Assembly (NCBI RefSeq): GCF_025466085.1
Contig: NZ_JANLOD010000066.1
Coordinates: 209,614 to 273,613, forward strand
From: Pseudomonas sp. 14P_8.1_Bac3
GTDB taxonomy: Bacteria; Pseudomonadota; Gammaproteobacteria; Pseudomonadales; Pseudomonadaceae
Direction of reading: 5' to 3'
Length of the DNA stretch: 64,000 nucleotides
Shown: in pieces, positions 24,508 to 32,925 of the stretch
Position numbering within the stretch: position 1 is the stretch's first letter
Layout: each line of letters opens with the position of its first letter
Notes under the pieces: generated by a model
What the model saw: only the letters and a program-made list of their open reading frames with translations
What the model was told of the DNA's origin: nothing
The model's database searches: none
Made by a program: the position numbers and the translations under genes

Positions 24508-25785
24508 TCAGACCGCCACCTCTTCCGGCTTGGGGAAGCTCAGCAACAGGTCGCGGTAGTACTCGTACTGTTTCTGGTGTAGCTCAATCTCGTGGGTCAA
24601 GCCTTCACTGATGGAGTTGGTCAGTGCGTCGAATTTATCGAGAATCGCAACGATATGAGCTTGTTCTGCGAGTGATGGAAAAGGCAGCTTCAACTGCTCA
24701 AACGTTCCAAGATTAATATTGCTTTGCGCGCTACTTCTTTCCTTCCCTTTTTTTTCAAGCGCCCCCTTAGTTGCCTGAAGAACAAACTCAACATATGCAG
24801 GGCTAGTTTTACTAGGATCAGCAACAAAGCCTATAACACTATCAGGGAAGCAAGCATCAAATCCCAATATGGAAGTTTCCGCAATGTTAGCTGCAATTGT
24901 GATACACAGAGTACCCTTAGGCCATAACTTGCTTTGCTTTAAGCCAAGCTCGCTATATGTTTGACCGTAATTCGTGATAATCCGCGCCGCACCTCTGATA
25001 TCACCAGTTTGTATAAACGGTATATTGCCCCCGTACAGCTTTTCGTCATTTCTCGGACGATGCTGAGATTTACCCCGCCCAAAATCAAGTGACATCTCGG
25101 GCAAGGTCTTCCACTCCACTCCCTCAACTTCAAAACTTAACAACTTTTCGAGATAGTAGTTGTATTGTTTTTTACGGGCATTAAGCTCGGCGGTAAGCTC
25201 GACGGTAAGCTCAGCGGCAAGCTGGGTAAAGGTATCCAGTACGCGGACGATTTTGGACTGGATTTGTAGTGATTTTTTGGGATTATCTGGGCAGGGGATG
25301 GGAATCCGTATCTTTGCCATATCGGTGGCAGATACGTCGATTACTTTTGTTCCCTTTGCATATTTTCCTTTCTCACCAGCAAACTCGCTCGTCTGGCTGA
25401 AGTAGGCAAAGTACTTCCCCAGCAAGCAACTGCCTGGCCTCAAGATAGTTGCATGGCCGCCCGTGACAGCCTGTTGCTCTCCAAGATAAACAAGGGCCTT
25501 CCCAACATCCTCAAGGTTCTCGCTAGTATTGGTAATTACCACATCTCCCTGATTGACTTTTCTTAGTTGCCTAGCCAAATCAGGTGATACAAACGATTTT
25601 GTTTTTGACGTGGACAAACCGTAATAAGTGTAGATTTGGCCATAGTGAATAGCCGGCACGCCTGTTTCGGTGAAATCCTTTTTTTGTAAGCCGCTGCCCC
25701 TAACTAACTCGCCGAGCTCGCTCAGCGCCTTCCACTCCACTGCCACCCCACTCAACAGGCTGTCGATGAAACTAATTTTGCTCAT
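24508..25785 (-). CDS. hsdS: Type I restriction specificity subunit S (HsdS, PrrB-like)
   Basis: This 425-residue DNA-recognition subunit has two target recognition domains (about residues 15-165 and 225-385), each followed by a conserved helical spacer (ARKKQYNYYLEKLLSF near 205-220 and HQKQYEYYRDLLLSF near 403-417). The central spacer contains AAEL-TVEL-TAEL, a threefold TAEL-type repeat like that which sets target spacing in EcoR124 enzymes. The gene is clearly more A/T-rich than its neighbours, as is common for exchanged recognition domains. The start overlaps the hsdM stop (ATGA); prrC begins one base after its stop. Confidence 0.95.
   Translation of the reverse strand: MSKISFIDSLLSGVAVEWKALSELGELVRGSGLQKKDFTETGVPAIHYGQIYTYYGLSTSKTKSFVSPDLARQLRKVNQGDVVITNTSENLEDVGKALVYLGEQQAVTGGHATILRPGSCLLGKYFAYFSQTSEFAGEKGKYAKGTKVIDVSATDMAKIRIPIPCPDNPKKSLQIQSKIVRVLDTFTQLAAELTVELTAELNARKKQYNYYLEKLLSFEVEGVEWKTLPEMSLDFGRGKSQHRPRNDEKLYGGNIPFIQTGDIRGAARIITNYGQTYSELGLKQSKLWPKGTLCITIAANIAETSILGFDACFPDSVIGFVADPSKTSPAYVEFVLQATKGALEKKGKERSSAQSNINLGTFEQLKLPFPSLAEQAHIVAILDKFDALTNSISEGLTHEIELHQKQYEYYRDLLLSFPKPEEVAV
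25185..25220. repeat. Three 12-base tandem repeats in hsdS (TAEL units)
   Basis: Three near-identical 12-base units (25185-25196, 25197-25208, 25209-25220; plus-strand form GCTCGGCGGTAA) encode TAEL, TVEL and AAEL. In EcoR124I/II, gain or loss of one such unit changes the spacer length of the DNA target. Confidence 0.9.
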
Positions 25786-27341
25786 GACTCAGCTTCCTCA
25801 CCTTCGATCTCTGCGACGATTGCATCAATCTCAGTCCGAAGCTTGGCAATCCGAACGACCGTCTTTTTCAGCTCTACATTGAGCTGGGCAATATTCACCA
25901 CTTCACTAGTGTCCTTGGCTTTCACATAACTACTAACCGACAGGCTATAATCATTGGCGGCCACCTTTTCCAACGGCATCGACTTCGCGAAGTGATCGAC
26001 ATTCGCTTTGCTATCGAACACCTGCATGATGCGCTCGATATGCGCGTCTTCCAGCAAGTTGTTATTGGTGCCCTTCTTGAACAGCGCGCTGGCGTCTATG
26101 AACTGGGTTGTGGTGTCGGTCTTGTTTTTCGCCAGCACCAGAATGTTCACGGCGATGGTGGTGCCGAAGAACAGGTTGGGCGCTAGCGAGATCACCGTTT
26201 CCACATAGTTGTTGTCCACCAGGTATTGGCGGATCTTCTGCTCGGCGCCGCGCCGGTAGAAAATGCCGGGGAAGCAGACGATGGCCGCGCGCCCCTTGCC
26301 AGACAGGTAACTCAAAGCATGCAGCACAAAAGCGAAGTCGGCCTTGGACTTGGGCGCCAGCACGCCGGCTGGGGCAAAACGGTCGTCATTGATCAACGTC
26401 GGGTCGTCGTCGCCGATCCACTTCACCGAATACGGCGGATTGGAGACGATGGCGTCGAAGGGTTTGTCGTCCCCGAAGTGCGGGGCGCGCAGCGTGTCGC
26501 CGAGCTGGATGTTGAACTTGTCATAGTTGATGTTGTGCAGAAACATGTTCATCCGCGCCAGGTTGTAGGTGGTATGGTTCACCTCTTGGCCGAAGAACCC
26601 ATCCTCGATGACATGGGCGTCGAAATGCTTTTTCGCCTGCAGCAGCAGCGAGCCGGAGCCGCACGCCGGGTCGTAGATTTTGTTGACGCTGGTCTGCTTG
26701 TGCATCGCCAACTGGGCGATCAGCTTGGACACATGCTGCGGGGTAAAGAATTCGCCGCCGGATTTGCCGGCATTGGCCGCGTAGTTGGAAATGAGGAACT
26801 CGTAGGCGTCGCCGAACAGGTCGATGTGACTGGCATCGAAGCTGCCGAACTCCAGCTTGCTCACTCCCTTAAGCACGTCCGCCAAGCGCTTGTTCTTGTC
26901 GGCGACGGTATTGCCCAGGCGGTTGCTGGTGGTATCGAAATCGGCGAACAGCCCCTTGATGTCCTGCTCGGAGGCGTAGCCGTTGGCCGAGCTCTCAATG
27001 GCAGAAAAGATGCGCGCCAGATCGGTATTCAAGCTGTCGTTGCTGCTGGCCTTGGCGACCACGTTGCTGAACAGCTGGCTGGGGGCAATAAAATAGCCTT
27101 TGGTCCTGATGGCGTCATCTTTGGCGGAGGCGATCAGCGGGTCATCATCCTCCATCACCGCGTAATCAACCGCGCTGTCGCCGCCGGTAATGTAGTCAAC
27201 GAAGTTCTCGCTGATGAAGCGGTAGAACAGGGTGCCAAGCACGTACTGCTTGAAATCCCAGCCATCGACGGCGCCACGCACGTCATTTGCGATGGCCCAG
27301 ATCTGACGTTGCAGGGCGTTACGTTGTTGGGCACTGGTCAT
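25782..27341 (-). CDS. hsdM: Type I DNA methyltransferase subunit M (HsdM, PrrA-like)
   Basis: This 519-residue N6-adenine methyltransferase modifies host sites and forms the core of the restriction complex. The N-terminal HsdM domain (10-150) is followed by the methylase domain with the AdoMet motif DPACGSG (224-230) and the catalytic motif NPPY (301-304). The C-terminal helices contact HsdS. It is the first gene of the cassette and is read leftward. Its TGA overlaps the hsdS ATG. The promoter must lie in the gene-free stretch upstream (27342-28125). Confidence 0.96.
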   Translation of the reverse strand: MTSAQQRNALQRQIWAIANDVRGAVDGWDFKQYVLGTLFYRFISENFVDYITGGDSAVDYAVMEDDDPLIASAKDDAIRTKGYFIAPSQLFSNVVAKASSNDSLNTDLARIFSAIESSANGYASEQDIKGLFADFDTTSNRLGNTVADKNKRLADVLKGVSKLEFGSFDASHIDLFGDAYEFLISNYAANAGKSGGEFFTPQHVSKLIAQLAMHKQTSVNKIYDPACGSGSLLLQAKKHFDAHVIEDGFFGQEVNHTTYNLARMNMFLHNINYDKFNIQLGDTLRAPHFGDDKPFDAIVSNPPYSVKWIGDDDPTLINDDRFAPAGVLAPKSKADFAFVLHALSYLSGKGRAAIVCFPGIFYRRGAEQKIRQYLVDNNYVETVISLAPNLFFGTTIAVNILVLAKNKTDTTTQFIDASALFKKGTNNNLLEDAHIERIMQVFDSKANVDHFAKSMPLEKVAANDYSLSVSSYVKAKDTSEVVNIAQLNVELKKTVVRIAKLRTEIDAIVAEIEGEEAES

Positions 27342-28125
27342 ACTGCTTATCCTGTTTCAATACGGTTTTCATGATCATTCCAAAGCATTCGGACCTGACC
27401 TGAATCGTGTTATGTGCGTGTCGAGCCGACGTTGGCACAAGGACGCTCATTCTATGTGCTCCCTTCAATTAGATATACTGCCGTAGGCCTTCTTTGCCCC
27501 CTACAATCAATAGCATACCCACAAAAACACGCTGACTTTTGCGGCTTGATGACGCAGTGAAACCACCTGCCGTGTGGATGAATGCCGATACCACCTCTCT
27601 TGCTCTTTCCCCTGCCAGCGTGAGGATCTGCCCTCTGAGGTTGGGCTGAGGGTAGCTCGAGATTTCGTACGCAGCCCAGTTTGTGCACGTCGCAAACCTG
27701 GGCGAGTTAATCCAGATGAGACTTTCTCAAGATCATTCTCGTGACGATCTTCGATTTAAAGATATATCCCGAGACGTCACAGATACCGCACAGCTGAAGG
27801 CACGTGGGAATGAGTGGCTCCCCATCTGTGTGGCCGCTGACCGAAAGCTAACCGGTAAAGGTGCCTGCTGATCGAGAGTGGGGCAGATCGCAGAGGTGGA
27901 CATACGATCGCAACAGTGAATATTCCTGCGAGTGGGGACATCGTACGCGCAAGGGCAACATCAACAGCAAGACGTTTTGCTTGAGAGATTCGTTCCCGAC
28001 TCCTTTTTGAGGGCGAAGCTAAAAAAGTACCGTCCATCGGAAGCCAGGCTACCTAGCGTTCCAACTGGTATTCCAAGAATCTTTACCAAGAAGTTATTAA
28101 CGAGAAAAAATAGATACTGACTTGT
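27342..28125. other. Gene-free right arm of the island
   Basis: About 780 bases lie between the hsdM start and the right island boundary. The open frames here are short, lack ribosome sites and resemble nothing known. The stretch must contain the hsdM promoter (minus strand, near 27350-27480) and one GGTATTCCA motif at 28067 that matches the motifs next to the integrase. Nothing else was recognised. Confidence 0.5.
28067..28075. repeat. GGTATTCCA motif near the right island end
   Basis: This is an exact copy of the 9-mer found three times at 16308-16357 beside the integrase. It lies about 60 bases inside the right boundary, where an arm-type integrase site would be expected. Confidence 0.4.
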
Positions 28126-28203
28126 TTCAACTTACCCCGGCCCACCAACTCAACGAAAAAGACGCCCCACAGACGTCTTTTTTGTGCCTGTAAGCCAGTA
28201 AAC
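28126..28203. repeat. Right island junction (degenerate ssrA 3' end, attR region)
   Basis: TTCAACTTACCCCGG and CCCACCAACTCAACG resemble the T-arm and acceptor end of ssrA at 16171-16200, but with changes that would break the tRNA fold. The match continues through a terminator and TGTGCCTG..AGCCAGTAAAC. It is the right boundary of the island; drift is expected because this copy is not used as tmRNA. Confidence 0.7.
28156..28183 (+). terminator. Terminator at the right island junction
   Basis: AAAAAGACG and CGTCTTTTTT form a 9-bp stem with a T-run. It is homologous to the ssrA terminator at the left junction and may be the original chromosomal ssrA terminator displaced by the insertion. Confidence 0.75.
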
Positions 28204-28345
28204 CCCAAATTCTCATCCCCTCAATCCCCAACCCGCATCACACCCCCAAGTCCAAACCCCATACCCAAAAAGCGACACCGATAGCCTAAAGCCACCCCCC
28301 ACCCTGCCGATAACCCCAACCATACGCGCAGCCCCCGCGCATACA
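28203..28345. other. C-rich, strand-asymmetric leader before hscC with G-quadruplex potential
   Basis: The plus strand is rich in C-runs and poor in G. The minus strand has at least six runs of three to five G within about 65 bases (28203-28266), including GGGTTGGGGATTGAGGGG. It lies between the island boundary and hscC. No gene was seen. Confidence 0.5.
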
Positions 28346-28410
28346 AACAAATCGACTGTCCTCGCGGCCAAGGCACTACTCTGCTGCTCGGTCGCGTCAT
28401 TTAAGGAAAA

Positions 28411-30108
28411 ATGACTGTGATCATTGGTATCGACCTGGGCACCACCAACAGCCTTGTAGCGGTCTGGGAGGGTGAGCACGCCCGTATTTTGCCCAACGCT
28501 TTGGGCAACCTGTTAACGCCCAGCGTGGTTGGCCTCGACGACCAAGGCCAACTGGTCGCTGGGGATATCGCCCGCGAGCGGTTGAATACTCATCCGCACC
28601 TCACGACTTCGCTGTTCAAGCGCTACATGGGCAGCGCCCGTGAGACGTTGCTCGGCGGGCGCGCTTATCGCGCGGAAGAACTTTCGGCGATGCTGCTGCG
28701 CAGTCTCAAGGCCGATGCCGAGCGCGCCTTGGGCCTGGCTGTTCACGCGGCGGTGATCAGCGTGCCTGCGTATTTCAGTGATGCCCAGCGCAAGGCTACG
28801 CGTATCGCTGGCGAACTGGCCGGTCTGAAAATAGAGAAGCTGATCAACGAACCGACTGCCGCCGCCCTGGCTTACGGCCTGCAACAGCGCAGCGAGGCGA
28901 CCTTTCTGGTGTTCGACCTCGGCGGTGGCACGTTTGACGTGTCCATCCTCGAGCTGTTCGAAGGGATCATGGAAGTGCGCGCCAGTGCCGGGGATAACTT
29001 TCTCGGCGGTGAAGATTTCGATGATCGGCTGGTAGAGCATTTCATTGCCAAAGTGGGCAGCGCCGACCTGCCAGACACGGCACAGCCGGCAATGGCGCAG
29101 CGATTGCGGCGCGAGGCGCAGCGCGTTCGCCATGCGCTCGGACAGGCGCAGGATGCGCGCTTTACCCTTCGCGAGCAGGGGCGTGAGTGGAGTCTCGAAC
29201 TGACCCAAAGTGAACTGGCAGAAATAGTCCGACCTCTGCTGGATCGTCTACGGGCCCCCATTGAACGCGCACTGCGCGACGCCCGGATCAAGGTCGCGGA
29301 CCTGGACGAAATATTGCTGGTGGGCGGCACCACGCGTATGCCACTGGTGCGCAAGCTGGTCGCGGCACTGTTCGGACGAATCCCGGGGATGCTGCTCAAC
29401 CCGGACGAAGTAGTCGCCCAGGGAGCCGCTATCCAGGCGGCGCTCCATGCACGTCATGCTTCCCTTGAAGAAGTGGTGTTGACCGATGTATGCCCTTACA
29501 CCTTGGGGATCGAGACGTCGGTACAGCTAGGTGCCGATTACCAAAACGGCCACTACCTGCCGATCATCGAGCGCAACACGGTGGTGCCGGTAAGCCGTTC
29601 CCGTACCGTGTCCACCCTCAGGGACAACCAGAAGGTGGTCACTCTGGGCATCTACCAGGGCGAGAGTCGGCTGGTCAAAAACAACATTTTTCTCGGTGAA
29701 CTGGAAATTCCCGTGCCACCGCGCAAGGCCGGTGAAGTGACGCTGGATGTGCGCTTCACCTACGACAACAACGGTTTGCTCGAGGCTCAGGTGCACCTGC
29801 CGATCAATGGCGACACCCGCCGACTGGTCATCGAAAACAACCCCGGCGTATTGGCCCCCAACGAAATCGCTCAGCGGCTGGCCGCTCTCGAAGCGCTGAA
29901 AGTGCACCCGCGTGATCAGCAGATCAATACCTTACTGTTGGCTCGAATGGAGCGTCTTTATCAGGAAAGCCTCGGCGATGGCCGCCAGTACATCGCAGGG
30001 CTGGCGAACCATTTCCAGCAAATGCTCGACACCCAGGACGAACGCCAGATACGTGAAGTGCGCGTTGACATTACCCAGCGTCTGACGCGCTTCGAACAAG
30101 AGGTCTGA
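28411..30108 (+). CDS. hscC: Hsp70-family chaperone HscC
   Basis: This 565-residue Hsp70 homologue is shorter than DnaK and matches the HscC subfamily in length. The actin-like ATPase domain (1-370) has the phosphate motifs GIDLGTTNSLVAVWEG and VFDLGGGTFDVSIL and the adenosine motif VGGTTRMPLVR. The substrate-binding domain (375-500) and a short helical lid follow, without the acidic EEVD-like tail of DnaK. A J-domain gene follows after six bases, its probable co-chaperone. HscC in E. coli works with DjlB and DjlC; the client is unknown. Confidence 0.93.
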   Translation: MTVIIGIDLGTTNSLVAVWEGEHARILPNALGNLLTPSVVGLDDQGQLVAGDIARERLNTHPHLTTSLFKRYMGSARETLLGGRAYRAEELSAMLLRSLKADAERALGLAVHAAVISVPAYFSDAQRKATRIAGELAGLKIEKLINEPTAAALAYGLQQRSEATFLVFDLGGGTFDVSILELFEGIMEVRASAGDNFLGGEDFDDRLVEHFIAKVGSADLPDTAQPAMAQRLRREAQRVRHALGQAQDARFTLREQGREWSLELTQSELAEIVRPLLDRLRAPIERALRDARIKVADLDEILLVGGTTRMPLVRKLVAALFGRIPGMLLNPDEVVAQGAAIQAALHARHASLEEVVLTDVCPYTLGIETSVQLGADYQNGHYLPIIERNTVVPVSRSRTVSTLRDNQKVVTLGIYQGESRLVKNNIFLGELEIPVPPRKAGEVTLDVRFTYDNNGLLEAQVHLPINGDTRRLVIENNPGVLAPNEIAQRLAALEALKVHPRDQQINTLLLARMERLYQESLGDGRQYIAGLANHFQQMLDTQDERQIREVRVDITQRLTRFEQEV

Positions 30109-30114
30109 GCCACC

Positions 30115-31476
30115 ATGAACCACTGGCAATTACTGAGTCTGGAGCCGGACGCGGACGAACGCGGCATCAAACGTGCCTATGCGCGGCTGCTAAAAACCCA
30201 CCGCCCGGATGAAAACCCCGCGGCGTTCCAGCGCCTGCGTGAAGCCTATGAAGCGGCGCTGGCCGAGGCGCTCTGGTGCGCGGAGGCTGATGATAAAGTC
30301 GTCTATGCCACGTCGAGCGTCAGTACGCCAAGTCTTGCAAGCGAAGAGGCGGTTCAAGCTCCCGTCCTGGAGCTTGTCGACACCTCAACCGCGGTCGAGC
30401 CGCCAGAACCGGCGCTGGGGCAGATGCAGCAGTGGCTGACCGAAGGAAAAGACCGTGAGGTCATGGACGGGATACGCCGTTGGCTGGCCAGCGACTGGCT
30501 GCTGCCGTTCGAGCGCCGCGAGCAGTTCGAGCAGTGCGTACTGGACTGGCTTGAATCTGATCCGAACACGTCGCATGTCTTCTTCGATGGCGTATGCAAG
30601 GCCATGGGGTGGGACGAAGCCCAGGGCAATCTTCCGTGCGAGTACTGGCGCTGGAACCGACTGATCCAGCGGTGCGAGACGCAAGCCATGGCGCAGACAG
30701 TGCGTGCCGAGCTGGCCAGATTCGAGGCCGATAAACTCCATGGCCAGGCAGCGGCCCTGCTGTTGAAACCTTTGCCTGATCATCGCCGTCGCGCAATGGC
30801 CGACAGCTTTACCAGCCTCGATTGGCAACGCTTTACCGAGCTCGCGCAAGCCATCGAATATCAATACCCCGAGGTGCCCCAGCATCTTGGGCTGCAACCG
30901 CTCGACAACTGGCGGGACTGGTTACCGGCCGAAAGCTATCGCGGGGTCTATCTGTTTCTGTGGCTGGCGCTGTCTGCTGTGCTGATTGCGTCGATGTTCA
31001 CAGGGAAGAACGGTCTGGAAATGACGGTGTTGATGCCGCTGATGATGCTGTCCTTGATCTGGATCGGCATGAAGGCTTACTACGTCTGGAATTTGCTCGC
31101 CGTTGCGGTGGGACAGCTGGATGTGGATTTAAGCCGGTGGTTGCTTCCACGTAGTTGGTACCGACAAAGCGCAGGGCTGTTGCTGATCCGCCACATACTC
31201 CCCAGTGCGGTGCCGGCGGCCTTGGCGTGCATCTGGTCCGGCGGTGCCCTGTGGCTGCAGTGGACGAGCCCGGTGGTGGTGTTCGTTGGCGTCCTTTACT
31301 TCACGAGCACAAGCTTGAGCGGTGGCAAGCTCTCGATGTGGGCTCGGGCATCGAGAGCCCTCAAGCGGATGGGCGCGCGGTTGCCTTGGCACCTGCTGAA
31401 ACGCGAAAGCGTGTTGGTCGTGATAGCCGTGGTGGTGATGGCAGCGTCAGTCTATTTTCGTTCGAATGGTCTGTAA
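30115..31476 (+). CDS. Membrane J-domain protein, probable HscC co-chaperone (DjlB/DjlC type)
   Basis: This 453-residue protein has an N-terminal J-like domain (residues 1-50, MNHWQLLSLEPDADERGIKR..) in which the usual HPD loop reads HRPDENP. A long soluble middle region and five or so hydrophobic segments after about residue 278 suggest a C-terminal membrane anchor. It is in one operon with hscC, six bases apart, and resembles E. coli DjlB/DjlC, which stimulate HscC. The exact substrate is unknown. Confidence 0.85.
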   Translation: MNHWQLLSLEPDADERGIKRAYARLLKTHRPDENPAAFQRLREAYEAALAEALWCAEADDKVVYATSSVSTPSLASEEAVQAPVLELVDTSTAVEPPEPALGQMQQWLTEGKDREVMDGIRRWLASDWLLPFERREQFEQCVLDWLESDPNTSHVFFDGVCKAMGWDEAQGNLPCEYWRWNRLIQRCETQAMAQTVRAELARFEADKLHGQAAALLLKPLPDHRRRAMADSFTSLDWQRFTELAQAIEYQYPEVPQHLGLQPLDNWRDWLPAESYRGVYLFLWLALSAVLIASMFTGKNGLEMTVLMPLMMLSLIWIGMKAYYVWNLLAVAVGQLDVDLSRWLLPRSWYRQSAGLLLIRHILPSAVPAALACIWSGGALWLQWTSPVVVFVGVLYFTSTSLSGGKLSMWARASRALKRMGARLPWHLLKRESVLVVIAVVVMAASVYFRSNGL

Positions 31477-31497
31477 GCTGGCTCATCCGCGGATCAG

Positions 31498-31537
31498 CCC
31501 ACCTGTAGGAGCCAGCTTGCTGGCTCCTACAGGTGGG
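31498..31537. repeat. REP palindrome, GTAGGAGC type
   Basis: Two 19-base arms, CCCACCTGTAGGAGCCAGC and its complement, meet across only two bases. It lies between the convergent J-domain gene and pelG and probably doubles as a terminator. Confidence 0.85.
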
Positions 31538-31551
31538 CGTGCACAGGCGGA

Positions 31552-32925
31552 TTAACGGGTCGAGAGCATGAACGTGTCGTACTCGAGATCCTCCAGCGCC
31601 GTCGTCAACCGGTGCAAACCGAGCAATACACACACCAGCAACGAGAGCGTGAACCCGTAGCCGAAGAAGCTCGGGCCAAGGATCATGCTGAACAATGTCA
31701 GCGCCCCGTTCAGCACCGCGAACAGCACACACAACTCCAGCACCACGGTGCGCTTGTCGAGGTAGAAGAACACGTTGAGCAGTGCCATGAACACCACCTG
31801 GATACTCACGCCGATCAGGTCGATGTAGAACAGCGGCAGGTAGTAGCTGGAGATGCCCAGCCACTCCAGCAAACGCGGTGCGAACAGAAACAACAGCACC
31901 ACGGTCAGCCCCTGGACCTTGCAGATTTCCAGCAGGCCCTGACGGATCGACAAGGTCATCTCGGTTTTCAGCGAACCGATGTGCTGCAAGGTTTCGCCCT
32001 CACGGATCGCCCGGAACAGCCGGTCGTACCATTCGGCAAAATCGGTTTCGATGCGCACCAGGAACACCGCCATCCCCGGAATGATCGCCAGGTAGGCGAG
32101 GAAGATCGGCATGTCATACAGGATCGACGCACGCAGCGGGCCGACCACGGCACTGGAGGTGCCGGGGTTGAACCAGAACAGGAACTTGTCGACCCAGATA
32201 CCGAAGTTGTAGAAGAAACCGGTGGCCAGCAGGCTGAGGAAAACCTGGCGACGGTCGAGGAAATCGAAGGCGATCAGTTTCTCCGCCCGGTACTCGCGCA
32301 GGATGTCGTAGAGGAACAGAAACAGCAGCGTGCTGTGGCCGATCAACAGCGCCAGCAGCAGGCCCGGCATCTGCAGGAAGCTCAGCACGTAAGCGCTCGC
32401 CACCATCAGCGTGTAGCCCACCAGCATGACCAGCAGAATGCGGTTATAGGCCTTCATCCCCGAGAGGAAGATGATCACCAGCCACAAGTTGCACAGCACC
32501 ACGAAGTTCGACAGCACCAGCACCCGGTAGATCAGCGGCTGGTCGAACAGCACGCTCAACACGACGATGCCGAGCACGCCTGCGCCGACGGTCACCAGCA
32601 ACAGGATGCCCAGCAGGTTGGGGAGGATCTGGTCGTACTTGTGCTCGAACAAGCGGTCCGAGACGAACCGGGTGAAGAACAGCTGCAAGCCACCCGTCAG
32701 AATCAGCGACGTCGCCATCAGGTAGGTCACCGTGACCAGAAACTGTCCGACCAACGCATTGGGCAGCAGCAAACCCAGGCTGATGATCCCCACCAGCATC
32801 ACGCTGATGATCGACAGCACCCACGGCCCGGAGCTGATCAGGCCGGCGTACACATAAGCGTGCAAGGTCGCCGTGTAGGAATCGCGCGAAAGGATCTTGC
32901 GCAGTTCGAAGCCAATACCGGCCAT
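31552..32925 (-). CDS. pelG: Pel polysaccharide inner-membrane protein PelG
   Basis: This 457-residue protein has about 12 hydrophobic segments and belongs to the Wzx/MOP-like flippase group. With PelD, PelE and PelF it forms the inner-membrane Pel synthase/transport complex. It opens MAGIGFELRKILSRDSY, typical of PelG. Its ATG directly follows the pelF TAA without a gap. It is the last gene of the pel operon and ends shortly before a REP palindrome. Confidence 0.95.
   Translation of the reverse strand: MAGIGFELRKILSRDSYTATLHAYVYAGLISSGPWVLSIISVMLVGIISLGLLLPNALVGQFLVTVTYLMATSLILTGGLQLFFTRFVSDRLFEHKYDQILPNLLGILLLVTVGAGVLGIVVLSVLFDQPLIYRVLVLSNFVVLCNLWLVIIFLSGMKAYNRILLVMLVGYTLMVASAYVLSFLQMPGLLLALLIGHSTLLFLFLYDILREYRAEKLIAFDFLDRRQVFLSLLATGFFYNFGIWVDKFLFWFNPGTSSAVVGPLRASILYDMPIFLAYLAIIPGMAVFLVRIETDFAEWYDRLFRAIREGETLQHIGSLKTEMTLSIRQGLLEICKVQGLTVVLLFLFAPRLLEWLGISSYYLPLFYIDLIGVSIQVVFMALLNVFFYLDKRTVVLELCVLFAVLNGALTLFSMILGPSFFGYGFTLSLLVCVLLGLHRLTTALEDLEYDTFMLSTR

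Larger units (their letters stand above)
16194..28135. mobile_element. Genomic island inserted at ssrA, carrying a Prr-type restriction/anticodon nuclease cassette
   Basis: A stretch of about 12 kb is bounded by ssrA and a degenerate copy of the ssrA 3' end. It starts with a P4-type integrase and holds a broken integrase-like gene, an associated small gene, and a complete hsdM-hsdS-prrC-hsdR cassette. It contains no REP repeats, which are common elsewhere in the window, and parts (hsdS, the flanks) are visibly more A/T-rich than the chromosome. No conjugation or phage structural genes were found, so it is probably not self-transmissible. Confidence 0.85.

Noticed and set aside
26226..27374. 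Plus-strand open frame of 382 codons
   Set aside because: It is antisense to hsdM, whose methylase motifs are intact.
27452..28120. Several frames of 60-86 codons in the right arm of the island
   Set aside because: They overlap each other on both strands, have no ribosome sites and look random.
16194..28135. Prophage or self-transmissible conjugative element
   Set aside because: No capsid, tail, lysis, relaxase or mating-pair genes were seen; only integration and defence genes are present.
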